Assembly (NCBI GenBank): GCA_963712175.1
Contig: CAVQGZ010000001.1
Coordinates: 124,001-188,000 of the forward strand
Direction of reading: 5' to 3'
Length of the DNA: 64,000 nt
Source: CAVQGZ01 sp963712175
GTDB lineage: Bacteria; Actinomycetota; Actinomycetes; Jiangellales; Jiangellaceae
How positions within the stretch are numbered: position 1 is the first letter of the stretch; every line of letters starts with the position of its first letter. The notes beneath the pieces were generated by a model. The model ran no database searches. It saw only the letters and a program-made list of their open reading frames with translations, and was not told the DNA's origin. The position numbers and the translations under genes were made by a program. Of this stretch, positions 27,053 to 35,633 are shown piece after piece.

Positions 27053-28831
27053 GTGCCGACCATCACCAAGGTCCTCATCGCCAACCGCGCCGAGATCGCC
27101 GTGCGCATCGCCCGAGCCTGCCGGGACTCCCAGATCGGCTCCGTGGCCGTGTACGCGGATTCCGACCGGGACGCCCAGCACGTGCGAGTCGCCGACGAGG
27201 CGTACTCGCTCGACGGCGAGACCAGCGCGCAGACCTACCTCGACATCGACAAGCTGCTGGACGTGGCGCGGCGCTCCGGGGCCGACGCCGTCCACCCCGG
27301 CTACGGCTTCCTCGCCGAGAACGCACACTTCGCGCAGGCCGTCATCGATGCGGGGCTGATCTGGATCGGGCCACCCCCGTCAGCGATCGAGTCGCTGGGG
27401 GACAAGGTCAGCGCCCGCCACATCGCCGAGCGCGCCGGCGCGCCCCTCGTCGCGGGCACCCCCGACCCGGTGTCCGGCGCCGACGAGGTCGTTGCCTTCG
27501 CGCAGGCCAACGGGCTGCCGATCGCCATCAAGGCCGCCTTCGGCGGTGGCGGCCGGGGGCTCAAGGTCGCCCGCGAGATGAGCGAGGTCGCCGAGCTCTA
27601 CGACTCCGCCGTGCGCGAGGCGACCGCGGCCTTCGGTCGCGGCGAGTGCTTCGTCGAGCGCTACCTGGACAGGCCGCGGCACGTCGAGACGCAGTGTCTC
27701 GCCGACCAGCACGGCAACGTCGTGGTCGTCTCGACGCGGGACTGCTCGCTGCAGCGACGTCATCAGAAGCTCGTCGAGGAGGCTCCGGCGCCCTTCCTCA
27801 CCGATGAGCAGAACGCCCAGCTGTACCGAGCCAGCAAGGCGATCCTGAAGGAGGCCGGCTACTACGGGGCGGGCACCTGCGAGTTCCTGGTAGGCCAGGA
27901 CGGGACGATCTCGTTCCTCGAGGTCAACACCCGCCTGCAGGTCGAGCACCCCGTGAGCGAGGAGGTCTCCGGCCTCGACCTCGTCCGCGAGATGTTCCGG
28001 ATAGCCGAGGGTCAGGAGCTGGGCTACGACGACCCGCCCGTGCGGGGCCACTCGATCGAGTTCCGCATCAACGGCGAGGACGCTGGACGCAACTTCCTGC
28101 CCATGCCTGGGCCGGTCACCGTGTTCAACCCCCCGTCGGGGCCGGGAGTGCGCGTGGACGCCGGCGTCGAGGCGGGAAGCGTCATCGGCCAGAACTTCGA
28201 CTCGCTGCTGGCCAAGCTCATCGTCTCGGGTGCGTCCCGTCAGCAGGCGTTGGAGCGCTCGCGGCGGGCCCTGGCCGAGTTCGAGGTGGACGGTATGGCG
28301 ACGGTGATCCCGTTCCACCGCGCAGTCGTCGCCGATCCCGCATTCGCCCCGGTTGATGCTGCAGCTCCGTTCAGCGTGCACACACGATGGATCGAGACGG
28401 AGTGGGAGAACACGGTCGCGCCCTTCGCCGGAGGTGCTGAGTCGGGCGAGGACGCTGGCGAGCGGCAGACACTGACCGTCGAGGTCGACGGCAAGCGCAT
28501 CGCGGTGACCCTGCCCAGCTCACTGGCCGTCAGCGCGGCGGCGCCGACCGGTGGTGGGCGGCCTCAGGCGCGCCGAGCCGGCAAGCGCGGCGGCAGCGGC
28601 GCCGCCGGCGCATCCGGGGACTCGCTGGCCTCGCCCATGCAGGGAACCATCGTCAAGGTGGCCGCGAGCGAGGGCGACACGGTGGAGGCCGGCGACCTCG
28701 TCGTCGTGCTCGAGGCTATGAAGATGGAGCAGCCACTGAACGCGCACAAGGCCGGAACGGTCACGAACCTGACCGCCGAGGTGGGCGGGACGGTCACGAG
28801 CGGCGCTGTGATCTGCGACATCGTCGGGTAG
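27053..28831 (+). CDS. accA: Acyl-CoA carboxylase alpha chain (biotin carboxylase + BCCP)
   Basis: Carboxylates its own biotin and feeds the two carboxyltransferases in this window. It has 592 residues. Residues 1-445 are biotin carboxylase: KVLIANRAEIAVRIARAC, HPGYGFLAENA, KAAFGGGGRGLKV (ATP-grasp Gly loop), ERYLDRPRHVETQ, CSLQRRHQKLVEEAP, and EVNTRLQVEHPVSE. An Ala/Gly/Arg linker spans about 490-525. The BCCP domain has biotinyl Lys557 in EAMKMEQP. GTG 27053 gives a normal N-terminus. A hairpin between this stop and that of the convergent lysR gene probably ends both transcripts. Confidence 0.95.
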   Translation: MPTITKVLIANRAEIAVRIARACRDSQIGSVAVYADSDRDAQHVRVADEAYSLDGETSAQTYLDIDKLLDVARRSGADAVHPGYGFLAENAHFAQAVIDAGLIWIGPPPSAIESLGDKVSARHIAERAGAPLVAGTPDPVSGADEVVAFAQANGLPIAIKAAFGGGGRGLKVAREMSEVAELYDSAVREATAAFGRGECFVERYLDRPRHVETQCLADQHGNVVVVSTRDCSLQRRHQKLVEEAPAPFLTDEQNAQLYRASKAILKEAGYYGAGTCEFLVGQDGTISFLEVNTRLQVEHPVSEEVSGLDLVREMFRIAEGQELGYDDPPVRGHSIEFRINGEDAGRNFLPMPGPVTVFNPPSGPGVRVDAGVEAGSVIGQNFDSLLAKLIVSGASRQQALERSRRALAEFEVDGMATVIPFHRAVVADPAFAPVDAAAPFSVHTRWIETEWENTVAPFAGGAESGEDAGERQTLTVEVDGKRIAVTLPSSLAVSAAAPTGGGRPQARRAGKRGGSGAAGASGDSLASPMQGTIVKVAASEGDTVEAGDLVVVLEAMKMEQPLNAHKAGTVTNLTAEVGGTVTSGAVICDIVG

Positions 28832-28835
28832 CAGC

Positions 28836-28864
28836 GTCCGAGGAGCTGGCCCGGTCCTGCGGAC
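28836..28864. terminator. Bidirectional hairpin between accA and lysR
   Basis: GTCCGAGGA (28836-28844) pairs with TCCT-g-CGGAC (28855-28864), a 9-bp stem with one bulge and a 10-base loop. It fills the gap between the two facing stop codons. Confidence 0.55.
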
Positions 28865-29812
28865 CTAGTGAGCGGTCATCGGTACGGCGTCGACGTCGGG
28901 CGTGTGCTTGACGGCGAGCTCGACCATGCGTACGGCGGCCGGGGCGTGGGTGCGGTCGGCTCTCACCGCCACGCAGATCTCCCGGGGCTCCAGCGCCGGC
29001 TCGAGTGGGTGGATGTGAATGGTGGGATCGTCCTGGTCGACTGCCAGCAGCGGCATGACGGCCGCCCCCATCCGCGCGGTGACCATGGCCTGGATCGCGG
29101 CGTTGTCATTGCTCCTGAACACGTAGCGCGGCGCGACGCCCTGGGCCTTGAGCCCGTCGTCGATCAGCACCTGGCAGGAGTCGTCGGCGTTCTGCCCCAC
29201 GATCGGGAACCCGTCGAGGTCGGCCACCGGCATGGCGACATCTCGCCCCGTCAGGGTCAGCGAGCACTCGTCCGCCGGCGTCACGGCCACGAACGGGTCG
29301 TTGCACAGATGGGTGACCTCGAACCGCGGGTCGTCGAGGGGTCCGAGGAAGAACGCGACGTCGAGCCTGTCGTCCAGGAGCCCGGTGAGCAGGTCTTCGT
29401 TCACGTCGGTCTCGTGCAGCACGATGTCGACCTCCGGCGCCTCGCGACGAAGGTCGGCGACGACGGACGGCAGCAGCGCGACCGAGGCGCTCTGGAACGT
29501 GCCGACCTCCAGTCGTCCGCCGACACCGGCAGCGAGGTCCGCCAGCTGCCGGTCAGCCTGGTCGACCCTGCGCAGCACCGCATCGGCGTGGTCGAGGAGC
29601 AGACGTCCGGCGGGGGTGAGCACTGCGGCACGCGGCCCGCGAGGCCGGTCGAAGAGCTTCATGCCCACGGCCTTCTCGAGTCCTGCGATCTGCTGGCTGA
29701 CAGCGGCCTGGGAGAAGCCGAGGACGTCGGCTGCCCGTCCGAACGACCCCTCGGCCGCGACCGCCGAGAGCGCGGCCAGCTGGCGCATGTCGACGGTGCG
29801 AAGTCCACCCAT
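28865..29812 (-). CDS. LysR-family transcriptional regulator
   Basis: 315 residues. The N-terminal helix-turn-helix covers residues 9-68: AALSAVAAEGSFGRAADVLG and FSQAAVSQQIAGLEKAVG, then LFDRPRGPRAAVLTPAGRLLL. The C-terminal effector domain is the periplasmic-binding type (VGTFQSASVALLPSVV, FFLGPLDDPRFEV). ATG 29812 fits a leaderless promoter. The intergenic CATAAG repeats, reaching the start of a divergent small gene, are its probable targets. The effector cannot be guessed. Confidence 0.9.
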   Translation of the reverse strand: MGGLRTVDMRQLAALSAVAAEGSFGRAADVLGFSQAAVSQQIAGLEKAVGMKLFDRPRGPRAAVLTPAGRLLLDHADAVLRRVDQADRQLADLAAGVGGRLEVGTFQSASVALLPSVVADLRREAPEVDIVLHETDVNEDLLTGLLDDRLDVAFFLGPLDDPRFEVTHLCNDPFVAVTPADECSLTLTGRDVAMPVADLDGFPIVGQNADDSCQVLIDDGLKAQGVAPRYVFRSNDNAAIQAMVTARMGAAVMPLLAVDQDDPTIHIHPLEPALEPREICVAVRADRTHAPAAVRMVELAVKHTPDVDAVPMTAH

Positions 29813-29816
29813 AGAA

Positions 29817-29865
29817 CATAAGCATAGCCGTTCATCAACATAAGAGAAGATCGTTTGCGCTTATG
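29817..29865. promoter_or_regulatory. Three CATAAG/CTTATG half-sites between lysR and the 98-residue gene
   Basis: CATAAG occurs at 29817-29822 and 29839-29844, and its inverse CTTATG at 29860-29865, spaced 22 and 21 bp. The last two form CATAAG-N15-CTTATG. Spacing on one helix face fits a LysR tetramer covering both promoters. Confidence 0.6.
29821..29826 (-). promoter_or_regulatory. -10 box of lysR
   Basis: TATGCT on the minus strand lies eight bases before ATG 29812 and overlaps the first CATAAG copy, which fits autoregulation. Confidence 0.45.
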
Positions 29866-29883
29866 AATGCCGAGGCGTACCTT
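29855..29883 (+). promoter_or_regulatory. Promoter of the 98-residue gene
   Basis: TTGCGC (29855-29860) and TACCTT (29878-29883) are separated by exactly 17 bases, and ATG 29890 follows after six. The inverted CTTATG half-site touches the -35. Confidence 0.6.
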
Positions 29884-29889
29884 CGAAGC

Positions 29890-30186
29890 ATGAGCACTGC
29901 TACCCCCATGTCCCTCGGCAACTTCGACGCAGTTGCCTTCCGCGTCGCCGCCGAAGGTGTGGACAGTGATCGCACCGCTGTCAGCCAGCTGGTGCGCCGC
30001 GCGGCCCACCTCGGCGCCCCGTCGGTGATCACCGACCTCGTCATCGATCCTCGCGAGCCGGGCGTCGCCCGCCAACGCGCCTTCGGCGAGGTCCTGGCGT
30101 TCCTCGGCCGGATCGACAACCAGCCGACCTCGACGAGCGCTGCACTCCCCGCCGCCGCATGGCGGGTACACGCCGCCCTGAGGTAG
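29890..30186 (+). CDS. Orphan 98-residue protein under LysR control
   Basis: Not recognised. It is a soluble, Ala/Val-rich protein starting STATPMSLGNFDAVAFRVAAEG. It then has a probable helix SQLVRRAAHLGAPSVITDLVIDP, a helix RQRAFGEVLAFLGRI, and a short tail. There is no Cys, signal peptide or membrane segment. ATG 29890 was preferred to ATG 29863 because the promoter -10 lies between them. The divergent LysR is probably its regulator. Codon use is like its neighbours, arguing for a real gene. Confidence 0.6.
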   Translation: MSTATPMSLGNFDAVAFRVAAEGVDSDRTAVSQLVRRAAHLGAPSVITDLVIDPREPGVARQRAFGEVLAFLGRIDNQPTSTSAALPAAAWRVHAALR

Positions 30187-30196
30187 ACATGGCGGC

Positions 30197-31051
30197 ATGG
30201 ACCTGCTGCTGATCCTGCTCGTCGTCGGCGCCATCATCTGGTTCGTCGGCAAGTCGACCCAGCAGGGGCGCCTGTCCGACGGCACTGCACCGCCGCGGCT
30301 GCGTCGTGGCCGGGGCCAGCCTGATCCCCGCATGGACGCGGTACGTCGGGTGGCCTCCGAGGACGTGACCCAGCTCGGCGAACAGCTGCAGCACGAGCCC
30401 ATCCCGGACGGGCTGGGCGACGAAGCCCTCGCCGACTGGCAGCGAGCGCTGGACGCCTACGAGAACGCCAAGGGCGCGCTCGACAACGCTCAGACCCCCG
30501 AGGACCTCCAGTGGGTGACCAGGGCGCTGGATGACGGCCGCTTCGCCCTCGCCACGCTGCGGGCTCGCCGCGCCGGGCACGAGCTGCCGAGCCGCCGTGG
30601 GCCCTGCTTCTTCGACCAGCGCCATGGCATCTCCGTCCAGGACTCCTCGTGGGCTCCCCCGGGCGGGGCGCCTCGTGACGTGCCGGTATGCGCAGCCTGC
30701 GCCACGCGCATTGCCGACGGGATATCCCCCGATGCCCGCACGGTCCCCACGGCCGCCGGCGAGCGGCCGTACTGGGAGGCCGGGCCCGAGTACGGACCGT
30801 GGGCCCGCGGCTGGTACGGAGCCCAGGGCGCATACCTGCTCAACGGGATGCTGGTCGGCACCATGCTCGGCACCATGCTGTGGGCACCCATGGGCTACGG
30901 CATGGATGGCGGGTTCGACGGCGGCGACGGGGCAGGCGAGGGCGGTGACGTCGGCGGCGAGACCGGTGGGGACCTCGGCGGTGGCGGCGACGTCGGTGGC
31001 GGGTTCGGCGAAGGTGGGGGGTTCGGCGACTTCGGCGGGTTCGACATCTAG
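30197..31051 (+). CDS. Membrane-anchored protein with Gly-rich tail
   Basis: 284 residues of no named family I recognise. Residues 2-18 are a membrane helix (DLLLILLVVGAIIWFVG). A basic stretch follows to 42, then a predicted coiled helix at 45-125 (LGEQLQHEPI, DAYENAKGALDNAQ). A compact module at 135-175 holds PCFFDQRHG and CAACATR. A second hydrophobic patch at 215-235 repeats GTMLGTML. The last 50 residues are almost all Gly/Asp, as in TPM/YgcG-type tails. Function is unknown. It starts 10 bases after the 98-residue gene. Confidence 0.65.
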   Translation: MDLLLILLVVGAIIWFVGKSTQQGRLSDGTAPPRLRRGRGQPDPRMDAVRRVASEDVTQLGEQLQHEPIPDGLGDEALADWQRALDAYENAKGALDNAQTPEDLQWVTRALDDGRFALATLRARRAGHELPSRRGPCFFDQRHGISVQDSSWAPPGGAPRDVPVCAACATRIADGISPDARTVPTAAGERPYWEAGPEYGPWARGWYGAQGAYLLNGMLVGTMLGTMLWAPMGYGMDGGFDGGDGAGEGGDVGGETGGDLGGGGDVGGGFGEGGGFGDFGGFDI

Positions 31052-31126
31052 CCGGGCACCCTGGGACGTGAGCCCTCCACATGGATGGAGCCCCCGGCCC
31101 ACGACACCCACCGTGGATGGAGCCGA

Positions 31127-31145
31127 TGGTGCGCCCAGCGCACCA
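31127..31145. terminator. Hairpin between convergent genes
   Basis: TGGTGCG (31127-31133) and CGCACCA (31139-31145) form a perfect 7-bp stem with a CCCAG loop, 18 bases from the lpdA stop. An 11-base repeat TGGATGGAGCC occurs at 31082 and 31114 nearby. Confidence 0.5.
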
Positions 31146-31162
31146 ACGCGTCCACCGATCGG

Positions 31163-32566
31163 TCAGCGACGACGCAGCCGCCTGGCGGCCTCCGCGATGG
31201 ATCCGGTGAGGGACGGGTAGACCGTGAAGGCCCGCGCCAGCTGGTCGACGGTCAGCCGGCACTCCACGGCCAGCGCGATGGGGTGGATCAGCTCGCTGGC
31301 CTGCGGCGCGACGACCACGCCCCCCATGACGATCCCGGTCCCGGGTCGGCACAGCACCTTGACGAACCCGTCGTGGATGCCGCCCATCTTCGCCCGCGCG
31401 TTCGTCGCGAGCGGGAGGTTCACGACCGAGGCGCTGACCTCACCGGCGTCGACCATGGCCTGGGTCCAGCCCACGGTGGCAATCTCGGGCGAGGTGAACA
31501 CGTTCGAGGAGACCGTCGTGAGGTCGAGCGGCACCACAGCGTCGCCCAGCGCGTGCCACATCGCGGTGCGCCCCTGCATGGCTGCGACCGATGCGAGCAT
31601 GAGGACGCCCGTGCAGTCACCGGCAGCGTAGATACCACGGGCGGACGTCCGGCTCACCCGGTCCACGCTCACGTTGCCACGCTCGTCGAGCACGACGCCT
31701 GCCTCGTCCAGCCCGAGACCGGCCGTGTTCGGGATCGAGCCGACCGCCATCAGGCAGTGGCTGCCTTCGACCTCGCGTCCGTCGGCCAGGGACACCACGA
31801 CGCCGTCGGATGTCCGCGTCGCGGCGACCGCACGAGACCGCGCCAGCACCGTGAGACCCCGCCGCTCGAAGACTGCCTCGAGCACGGAGGCTGCGTCGGA
31901 GTCCTGCCCGGGCAGCACCTGGTCGCGCGAGGAGACCAGCACCACGTCACTGCCCAGCGCGTCGTAGGCGCTGGCGAACTCGGCGCCGGTCACCCCCGAG
32001 CCGACGACGACCAGCCTCTCGGGTAGCTCGTCGAGGTCGTAGACCTGGGTCCAGGTGAGAATCCGCTCGCCGTCGGGCACGGCGCTCGGCAGCTCACGGG
32101 GGTGTGCGCCCGTGGCCACCAGCACCACGTCGGCATCGATCGTCTCGGTGCCACCACCGTCGAGCTCGGCCACGACGCGGTGGGGCCCGTCAAGTCGGCC
32201 ACGCCCGCTCAGCAATCGCACGCCGTCGCGTGCCAGACGACGAGCCGTGTCGGCGGACTGGGCATCGGCCAGGCCGACGACGCGGGCGTTGACGGCGGCG
32301 AGGTCGACGCCGACACCCGACACCGTCCGAACGCCACCCTGGGTGGCCGGTTCCGACACTCGCACGCCGAGCTCCCCGGAGTCGGCGACCTCGACCATTC
32401 GGTCAGCCGTGGCAACGAGGGTCTTGCTGGGAACGCAGTCGGTGAGGACGGCCGATCCGCCGATGCCGTCGGTGTCCACGACGGTCACCTCGGCCCCCAG
32501 CTGGGCAGCCACCAGGGCAGCCTCGTAGCCGCCAGGACCGCCACCGATGATCGCCACCGCCGTCAC
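31163..32566 (-). CDS. lpdA: NAD(P)H-quinone dehydrogenase, LpdA-like flavoprotein
   Basis: 467 residues of the two-dinucleotide-binding disulfide reductase fold. IIGGGPGGYEAAL binds FAD, VVVGSGVTGAEFASAYD binds NAD(P), and YAAGDCTGVLMLASVA is the second FAD motif. The redox motif reads GGSAVLTDCVPSK: only one of the two active-site cysteines remains, as in mycobacterial LpdA, a quinone reductase rather than a lipoamide dehydrogenase. GTG 32566 follows TAAGTT by eight bases; TTG 32575 is an alternative. It is divergent from the cyclotransferase-like gene. Confidence 0.88.
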   Translation of the reverse strand: MTAVAIIGGGPGGYEAALVAAQLGAEVTVVDTDGIGGSAVLTDCVPSKTLVATADRMVEVADSGELGVRVSEPATQGGVRTVSGVGVDLAAVNARVVGLADAQSADTARRLARDGVRLLSGRGRLDGPHRVVAELDGGGTETIDADVVLVATGAHPRELPSAVPDGERILTWTQVYDLDELPERLVVVGSGVTGAEFASAYDALGSDVVLVSSRDQVLPGQDSDAASVLEAVFERRGLTVLARSRAVAATRTSDGVVVSLADGREVEGSHCLMAVGSIPNTAGLGLDEAGVVLDERGNVSVDRVSRTSARGIYAAGDCTGVLMLASVAAMQGRTAMWHALGDAVVPLDLTTVSSNVFTSPEIATVGWTQAMVDAGEVSASVVNLPLATNARAKMGGIHDGFVKVLCRPGTGIVMGGVVVAPQASELIHPIALAVECRLTVDQLARAFTVYPSLTGSIAEAARRLRRR

Positions 32567-32574
32567 GTCGGGCA

Positions 32575-32580
32575 AACTTA
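32575..32580 (-). promoter_or_regulatory. -10 box of lpdA
   Basis: TAAGTT on the minus strand is eight bases before GTG 32566, which decides against the TTG at 32575. Confidence 0.45.
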
Positions 32581-32669
32581 CCCACGACGAACACCACCCG
32601 CGCCGTGTCCGTCTGACGACCCGGCACTGCCAGACCGATGCTGCCCACGAGCCACCACCAGGGAGAGCC

Positions 32670-33128
32670 GTGCTCCACGCCGCCTACGCCTCCAGTCTCG
32701 ACCCCGACACGATGCAGCGGCGGGCCCCACACTCCCCCCTACGGGCCACCGGCTGGCTGCCCGGCTGGCGACTTGCCTTCGCCGGCGAGGAGCTCGGCTG
32801 GGAGGGCGCCGTCGCCACGATCGTCGAGGCCCCACCCAGCGAGGCCGACGCGCCCCAGCCCTCCGTGTTCGTCGCCCTCTACGAGGTCAGCAAGGCCGAC
32901 GAGGACGCCATGGACGAGTGGGAGGGCCTCGACCTGCGCACGTTCGGCAAGCACCGGGTGCGCGTCGAGACCATGAACGGGCCACAGACGGCCTGGGTCT
33001 ACGTCGTCGACGCCTACGAGGGCGGGCTCCCGTCGGCCCGCTACCTCGGCATGCTGGCGGACGCCGCGGAGGCCGCCGGAGCCCCCGAGGACTACGTTGC
33101 TGAGCTGAGACGACGCCCCTGCCGCTGA
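32670..33128 (+). CDS. Gamma-glutamylcyclotransferase-like protein
   Basis: 152 residues of the AIG2/GGCT barrel. It opens with HAAYASSLDPDTMQRR, the substrate-phosphate-like YGSN position reading YASS. W-G-A-VAT strands and YEVSKADEDAMDEWEG follow, with the acidic residue expected for catalysis. It likely cyclises gamma-glutamyl peptides, or a related role. GTG 32670 has GGGAGA three to eight bases upstream. It lies 21 bases before pnp. Confidence 0.8.
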   Translation: MLHAAYASSLDPDTMQRRAPHSPLRATGWLPGWRLAFAGEELGWEGAVATIVEAPPSEADAPQPSVFVALYEVSKADEDAMDEWEGLDLRTFGKHRVRVETMNGPQTAWVYVVDAYEGGLPSARYLGMLADAAEAAGAPEDYVAELRRRPCR

Positions 33129-33136
33129 GCACGCCC

Positions 33137-33142
33137 TAGAGT
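33137..33142 (+). promoter_or_regulatory. -10 box of pnp
   Basis: TAGAGT, seven bases before ATG 33150, sits directly after the preceding stop. Confidence 0.5.
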
Positions 33143-33149
33143 CGTCCCG

Positions 33150-33962
33150 ATGAGCACGCTGGACGCACCAGACGCACCAGACGTCCTGGCTCGCGAGGCG
33201 GCCGCGGTGATCGCGACCACGACCGGGGTCAAGGCGCACGACGTCGCCGTGGTCCTCGGGTCGGGATGGGGCAAGGCCGCCGATCTGATCGGCGGCCCCG
33301 AGGCCGAGGTCGCGCTGAGCGACGTTCCCGGGTTCGCCGCACCGGCCGTGGCCGGACACACCGGCACGTTGCGCAGCGTGCTGCGCGGCGACAACCGCTG
33401 CCTGGTCTTCCTCGGTCGCACCCATCTGTACGAGGGACGCGGCGTGGACGCCGTGGCCCATTCCGTCCGCACCGCTGCCGCGGCCGGATGCACCCGCGTC
33501 GTGCTGACCAACGGCTGCGGAGGCCTCGACCCCGACTGGGCGCCTGGCACCGTCGTGCTCATCCGCGACCACCTCAACCTGACGGCGACCTCGCCCCTGC
33601 GTGGCGCTGACTTCGTCGACCTCACCGACCTCTACTCGCCGCGGCTGCGCGCGGTCGCCCGGCGCATCGACCCTGACCTGGCCGAGGGCGTGTACGCCCA
33701 GCTGCCAGGTCCGCACTACGAGACGCCCGCCGAGATCCGCATGCTGAGGGCGCTCGGAGCCGACCTGGTCGGCATGTCGACGACGCTGGAGGCGATTGCC
33801 GCCCGCGCCGCCGGGCTGGAGGTGCTCGGCATCTCGCTGGTCACCAACGCGGCTGCCGGGCTGGCCGGTCAGCCGCTCGACCACGGTGAGGTACTCGCCT
33901 CCGGCCACCAGGCAGCCGACCGACTCGGCGTGCTGCTGCGTGACATCGTCGAGAACGTGTGA
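33150..33962 (+). CDS. punA: Purine-nucleoside phosphorylase
   Basis: Phosphorolysis of (deoxy)inosine and guanosine to base plus (deoxy)ribose-1-phosphate. It is the trimeric type, 270 residues. VVLGSGWGKAAD is the phosphate loop, and GHTGTL, FLGRTHLYEG and TNGCGGLDP follow. PGPHYETPAEIR and MSTTLEAIAAR complete the substrate pocket, and TNAAAGL is near the end. ATG 33150 fits a leaderless promoter. It opens the plus-strand half of the nucleoside island and is followed by a phosphopentomutase-like gene. Confidence 0.93.
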   Translation: MSTLDAPDAPDVLAREAAAVIATTTGVKAHDVAVVLGSGWGKAADLIGGPEAEVALSDVPGFAAPAVAGHTGTLRSVLRGDNRCLVFLGRTHLYEGRGVDAVAHSVRTAAAAGCTRVVLTNGCGGLDPDWAPGTVVLIRDHLNLTATSPLRGADFVDLTDLYSPRLRAVARRIDPDLAEGVYAQLPGPHYETPAEIRMLRALGADLVGMSTTLEAIAARAAGLEVLGISLVTNAAAGLAGQPLDHGEVLASGHQAADRLGVLLRDIVENV

Positions 33963-33970
33963 GGACTCTG

Positions 33971-35623
33971 ATGGACGACCTGCTCGAGCGCGCCCGCGCA
34001 TGGATGGCCGACGACCCCGACCCCGAGACCCGCCAGGAGCTGGCTGCTCTTCTCGACCGCGCCCAGGACGGGGTGGACGCCACGCAGGCGCGCGCCGATC
34101 TGGCCGACCGCTTCGCCGGCACGCTGGAGTTCGGGACCGCCGGGCTGCGCGGTGAGGTCGGCGCCGGGCCACGACGGATGAACCGGGCCGTCGTCATCAG
34201 GGCAGCCGCCGGCCTGGCCCACTGGCTGCGAGACAACGACGGCGGTGGCGTCGTCGTCGGGTTCGACGCGCGCCGCTACTCCGACGTCTTCGCCCGCGAC
34301 ACCTGCGCGGTGATGGAGGCCGCCGGCGTCGAGGCCATGGTGCTGCCCCGTCCCTTGCCGACCCCGGTGCTGGCCTTCGCCCTGCGCCACCTCGGTGCCG
34401 ACGCGGGCGTGATGGTGACCGCGTCGCACAACCCGCCGCAGGACAACGGGTACAAGGTCTACCTCGGCGACGGCTCGCAGATCGCCCCGCCCGTCGACAC
34501 CGAGATCGCCGCGCGCATCGACGCAGTCGAGAGCGTCGGCAGCGTGCCCCGTGCCGACGACGGCTGGGTCACGCTGGACGACTCCGTCGTCGACGCCTAC
34601 CTCGACCGGGCGGCGTCGCTACCGGCCGCCGAGGGCTCCCGAGACCTGTCGATCGTGTACACACCTCTGCACGGCGTCGGCCGCGACCTCCTCCTCGAGG
34701 CGTTCAGCCGGGCGGGCTTCTCTGCGCCCACGGTGGTGGCGAGCCAAGGGGACCCCGACCCGCTGTTCCCCACCGTGTCGTTCCCGAACCCCGAGGAACC
34801 CGGCGCCATGGACGCGGCCCTGCAGCTGGCTCGCGAGAGCAACGCAGACCTCGTCATCGCCAACGACCCGGACGCTGACCGCTGCGCGGTCGCCTTGCCC
34901 GACCGCGACGGCACGTGGCGGATGCTGACCGGCGACGAGGTCGGCGCGCTGCTCGGCTGGCACCTGATCCAGCGCGGCGCTACGGGGACGTTCGCGAACT
35001 CCATCGTCTCCTCGACGCTGCTCGGCAAGATCGCCGCCGCTGCCGGCGTCGGCCACCTGGAGACGCTGACCGGGTTCAAGTGGATCACCAAGGCGCCCGG
35101 TCTCCGCTTCGGGTACGAGGAGGCACTCGGGTACTGCTGCGACCCGGAGGCGGTACTCGACAAGGACGGTGTGACGGCGGCGCTGCTGGTGGCCGAGCTG
35201 GCCGCCACCCAGCGGGCCGCCGGTCGAAGCATCCACGACGTGCTCGACGACCTGGCTCGCGCCCACGGGGTTCACACCACCAGCCAGGTCAGCGTTCGCG
35301 TGTCAGACCTGAGCATCATCGAGGCGACCATGCGACAGGTCCGGGCGATGCCACCGACCGTCCTGGGCGGCCTCGACGTCCTGGCCGTGGACGACCTTCT
35401 CGAGGACGGCGGCCCCCTCCCGCCGACCGACGGTGTGCGGCTCATGATGGACCGGGGCGCCCGGGTCATCATCCGCCCCTCGGGGACCGAGCCGAAGGTC
35501 AAGTGCTACCTGGAGGTCGTCGAGCCGGTCGAGGAGGACCTCGCCGCGGCTCGGGCAATGGCAGGGACCCGAATGCAGGCCCTGCGCTCCGACGTCGCCG
35601 CCCTGCTGCACCAACCGGCCTAG
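33971..35623 (+). CDS. Phospho-sugar mutase (phosphopento/glucomutase type)
   Basis: Moves phosphate between sugar C1 and C5/C6. About 550 residues of the alpha-D-phosphohexomutase family: GTAGLRGEVGAGPRRMN, TASHNPPQDNGYKVY with the catalytic phosphoserine, the metal loop NDPDADRCAVA, sugar loop GYEEALGYC and phosphate loop RPSGTEPKVKCY. Placement between pnp and deoC suggests conversion of (deoxy)ribose-1-P to 5-P (inference). ATG 33971 has GAGG six bases upstream; GTG 33959, overlapping the pnp stop, is also possible. Confidence 0.9.
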   Translation: MDDLLERARAWMADDPDPETRQELAALLDRAQDGVDATQARADLADRFAGTLEFGTAGLRGEVGAGPRRMNRAVVIRAAAGLAHWLRDNDGGGVVVGFDARRYSDVFARDTCAVMEAAGVEAMVLPRPLPTPVLAFALRHLGADAGVMVTASHNPPQDNGYKVYLGDGSQIAPPVDTEIAARIDAVESVGSVPRADDGWVTLDDSVVDAYLDRAASLPAAEGSRDLSIVYTPLHGVGRDLLLEAFSRAGFSAPTVVASQGDPDPLFPTVSFPNPEEPGAMDAALQLARESNADLVIANDPDADRCAVALPDRDGTWRMLTGDEVGALLGWHLIQRGATGTFANSIVSSTLLGKIAAAAGVGHLETLTGFKWITKAPGLRFGYEEALGYCCDPEAVLDKDGVTAALLVAELAATQRAAGRSIHDVLDDLARAHGVHTTSQVSVRVSDLSIIEATMRQVRAMPPTVLGGLDVLAVDDLLEDGGPLPPTDGVRLMMDRGARVIIRPSGTEPKVKCYLEVVEPVEEDLAAARAMAGTRMQALRSDVAALLHQPA

Positions 35624-35626
35624 GAT
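35621..35626 (+). promoter_or_regulatory. -10 box of deoC, formed from the mutase stop codon
   Basis: TAGGAT begins with the mutase stop TAG and precedes GTG 35634 by seven bases. deoC may thus be transcribed both with and without pnp. Confidence 0.45.
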
Positions 35627-35633
35627 CACCGCC

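Noticed and set aside
31082..31124. Direct repeat TGGATGGAGCC twice, 32 bases apart
   Set aside because: Short, only two copies, and without the flanking genes or duplications expected of a mobile element.
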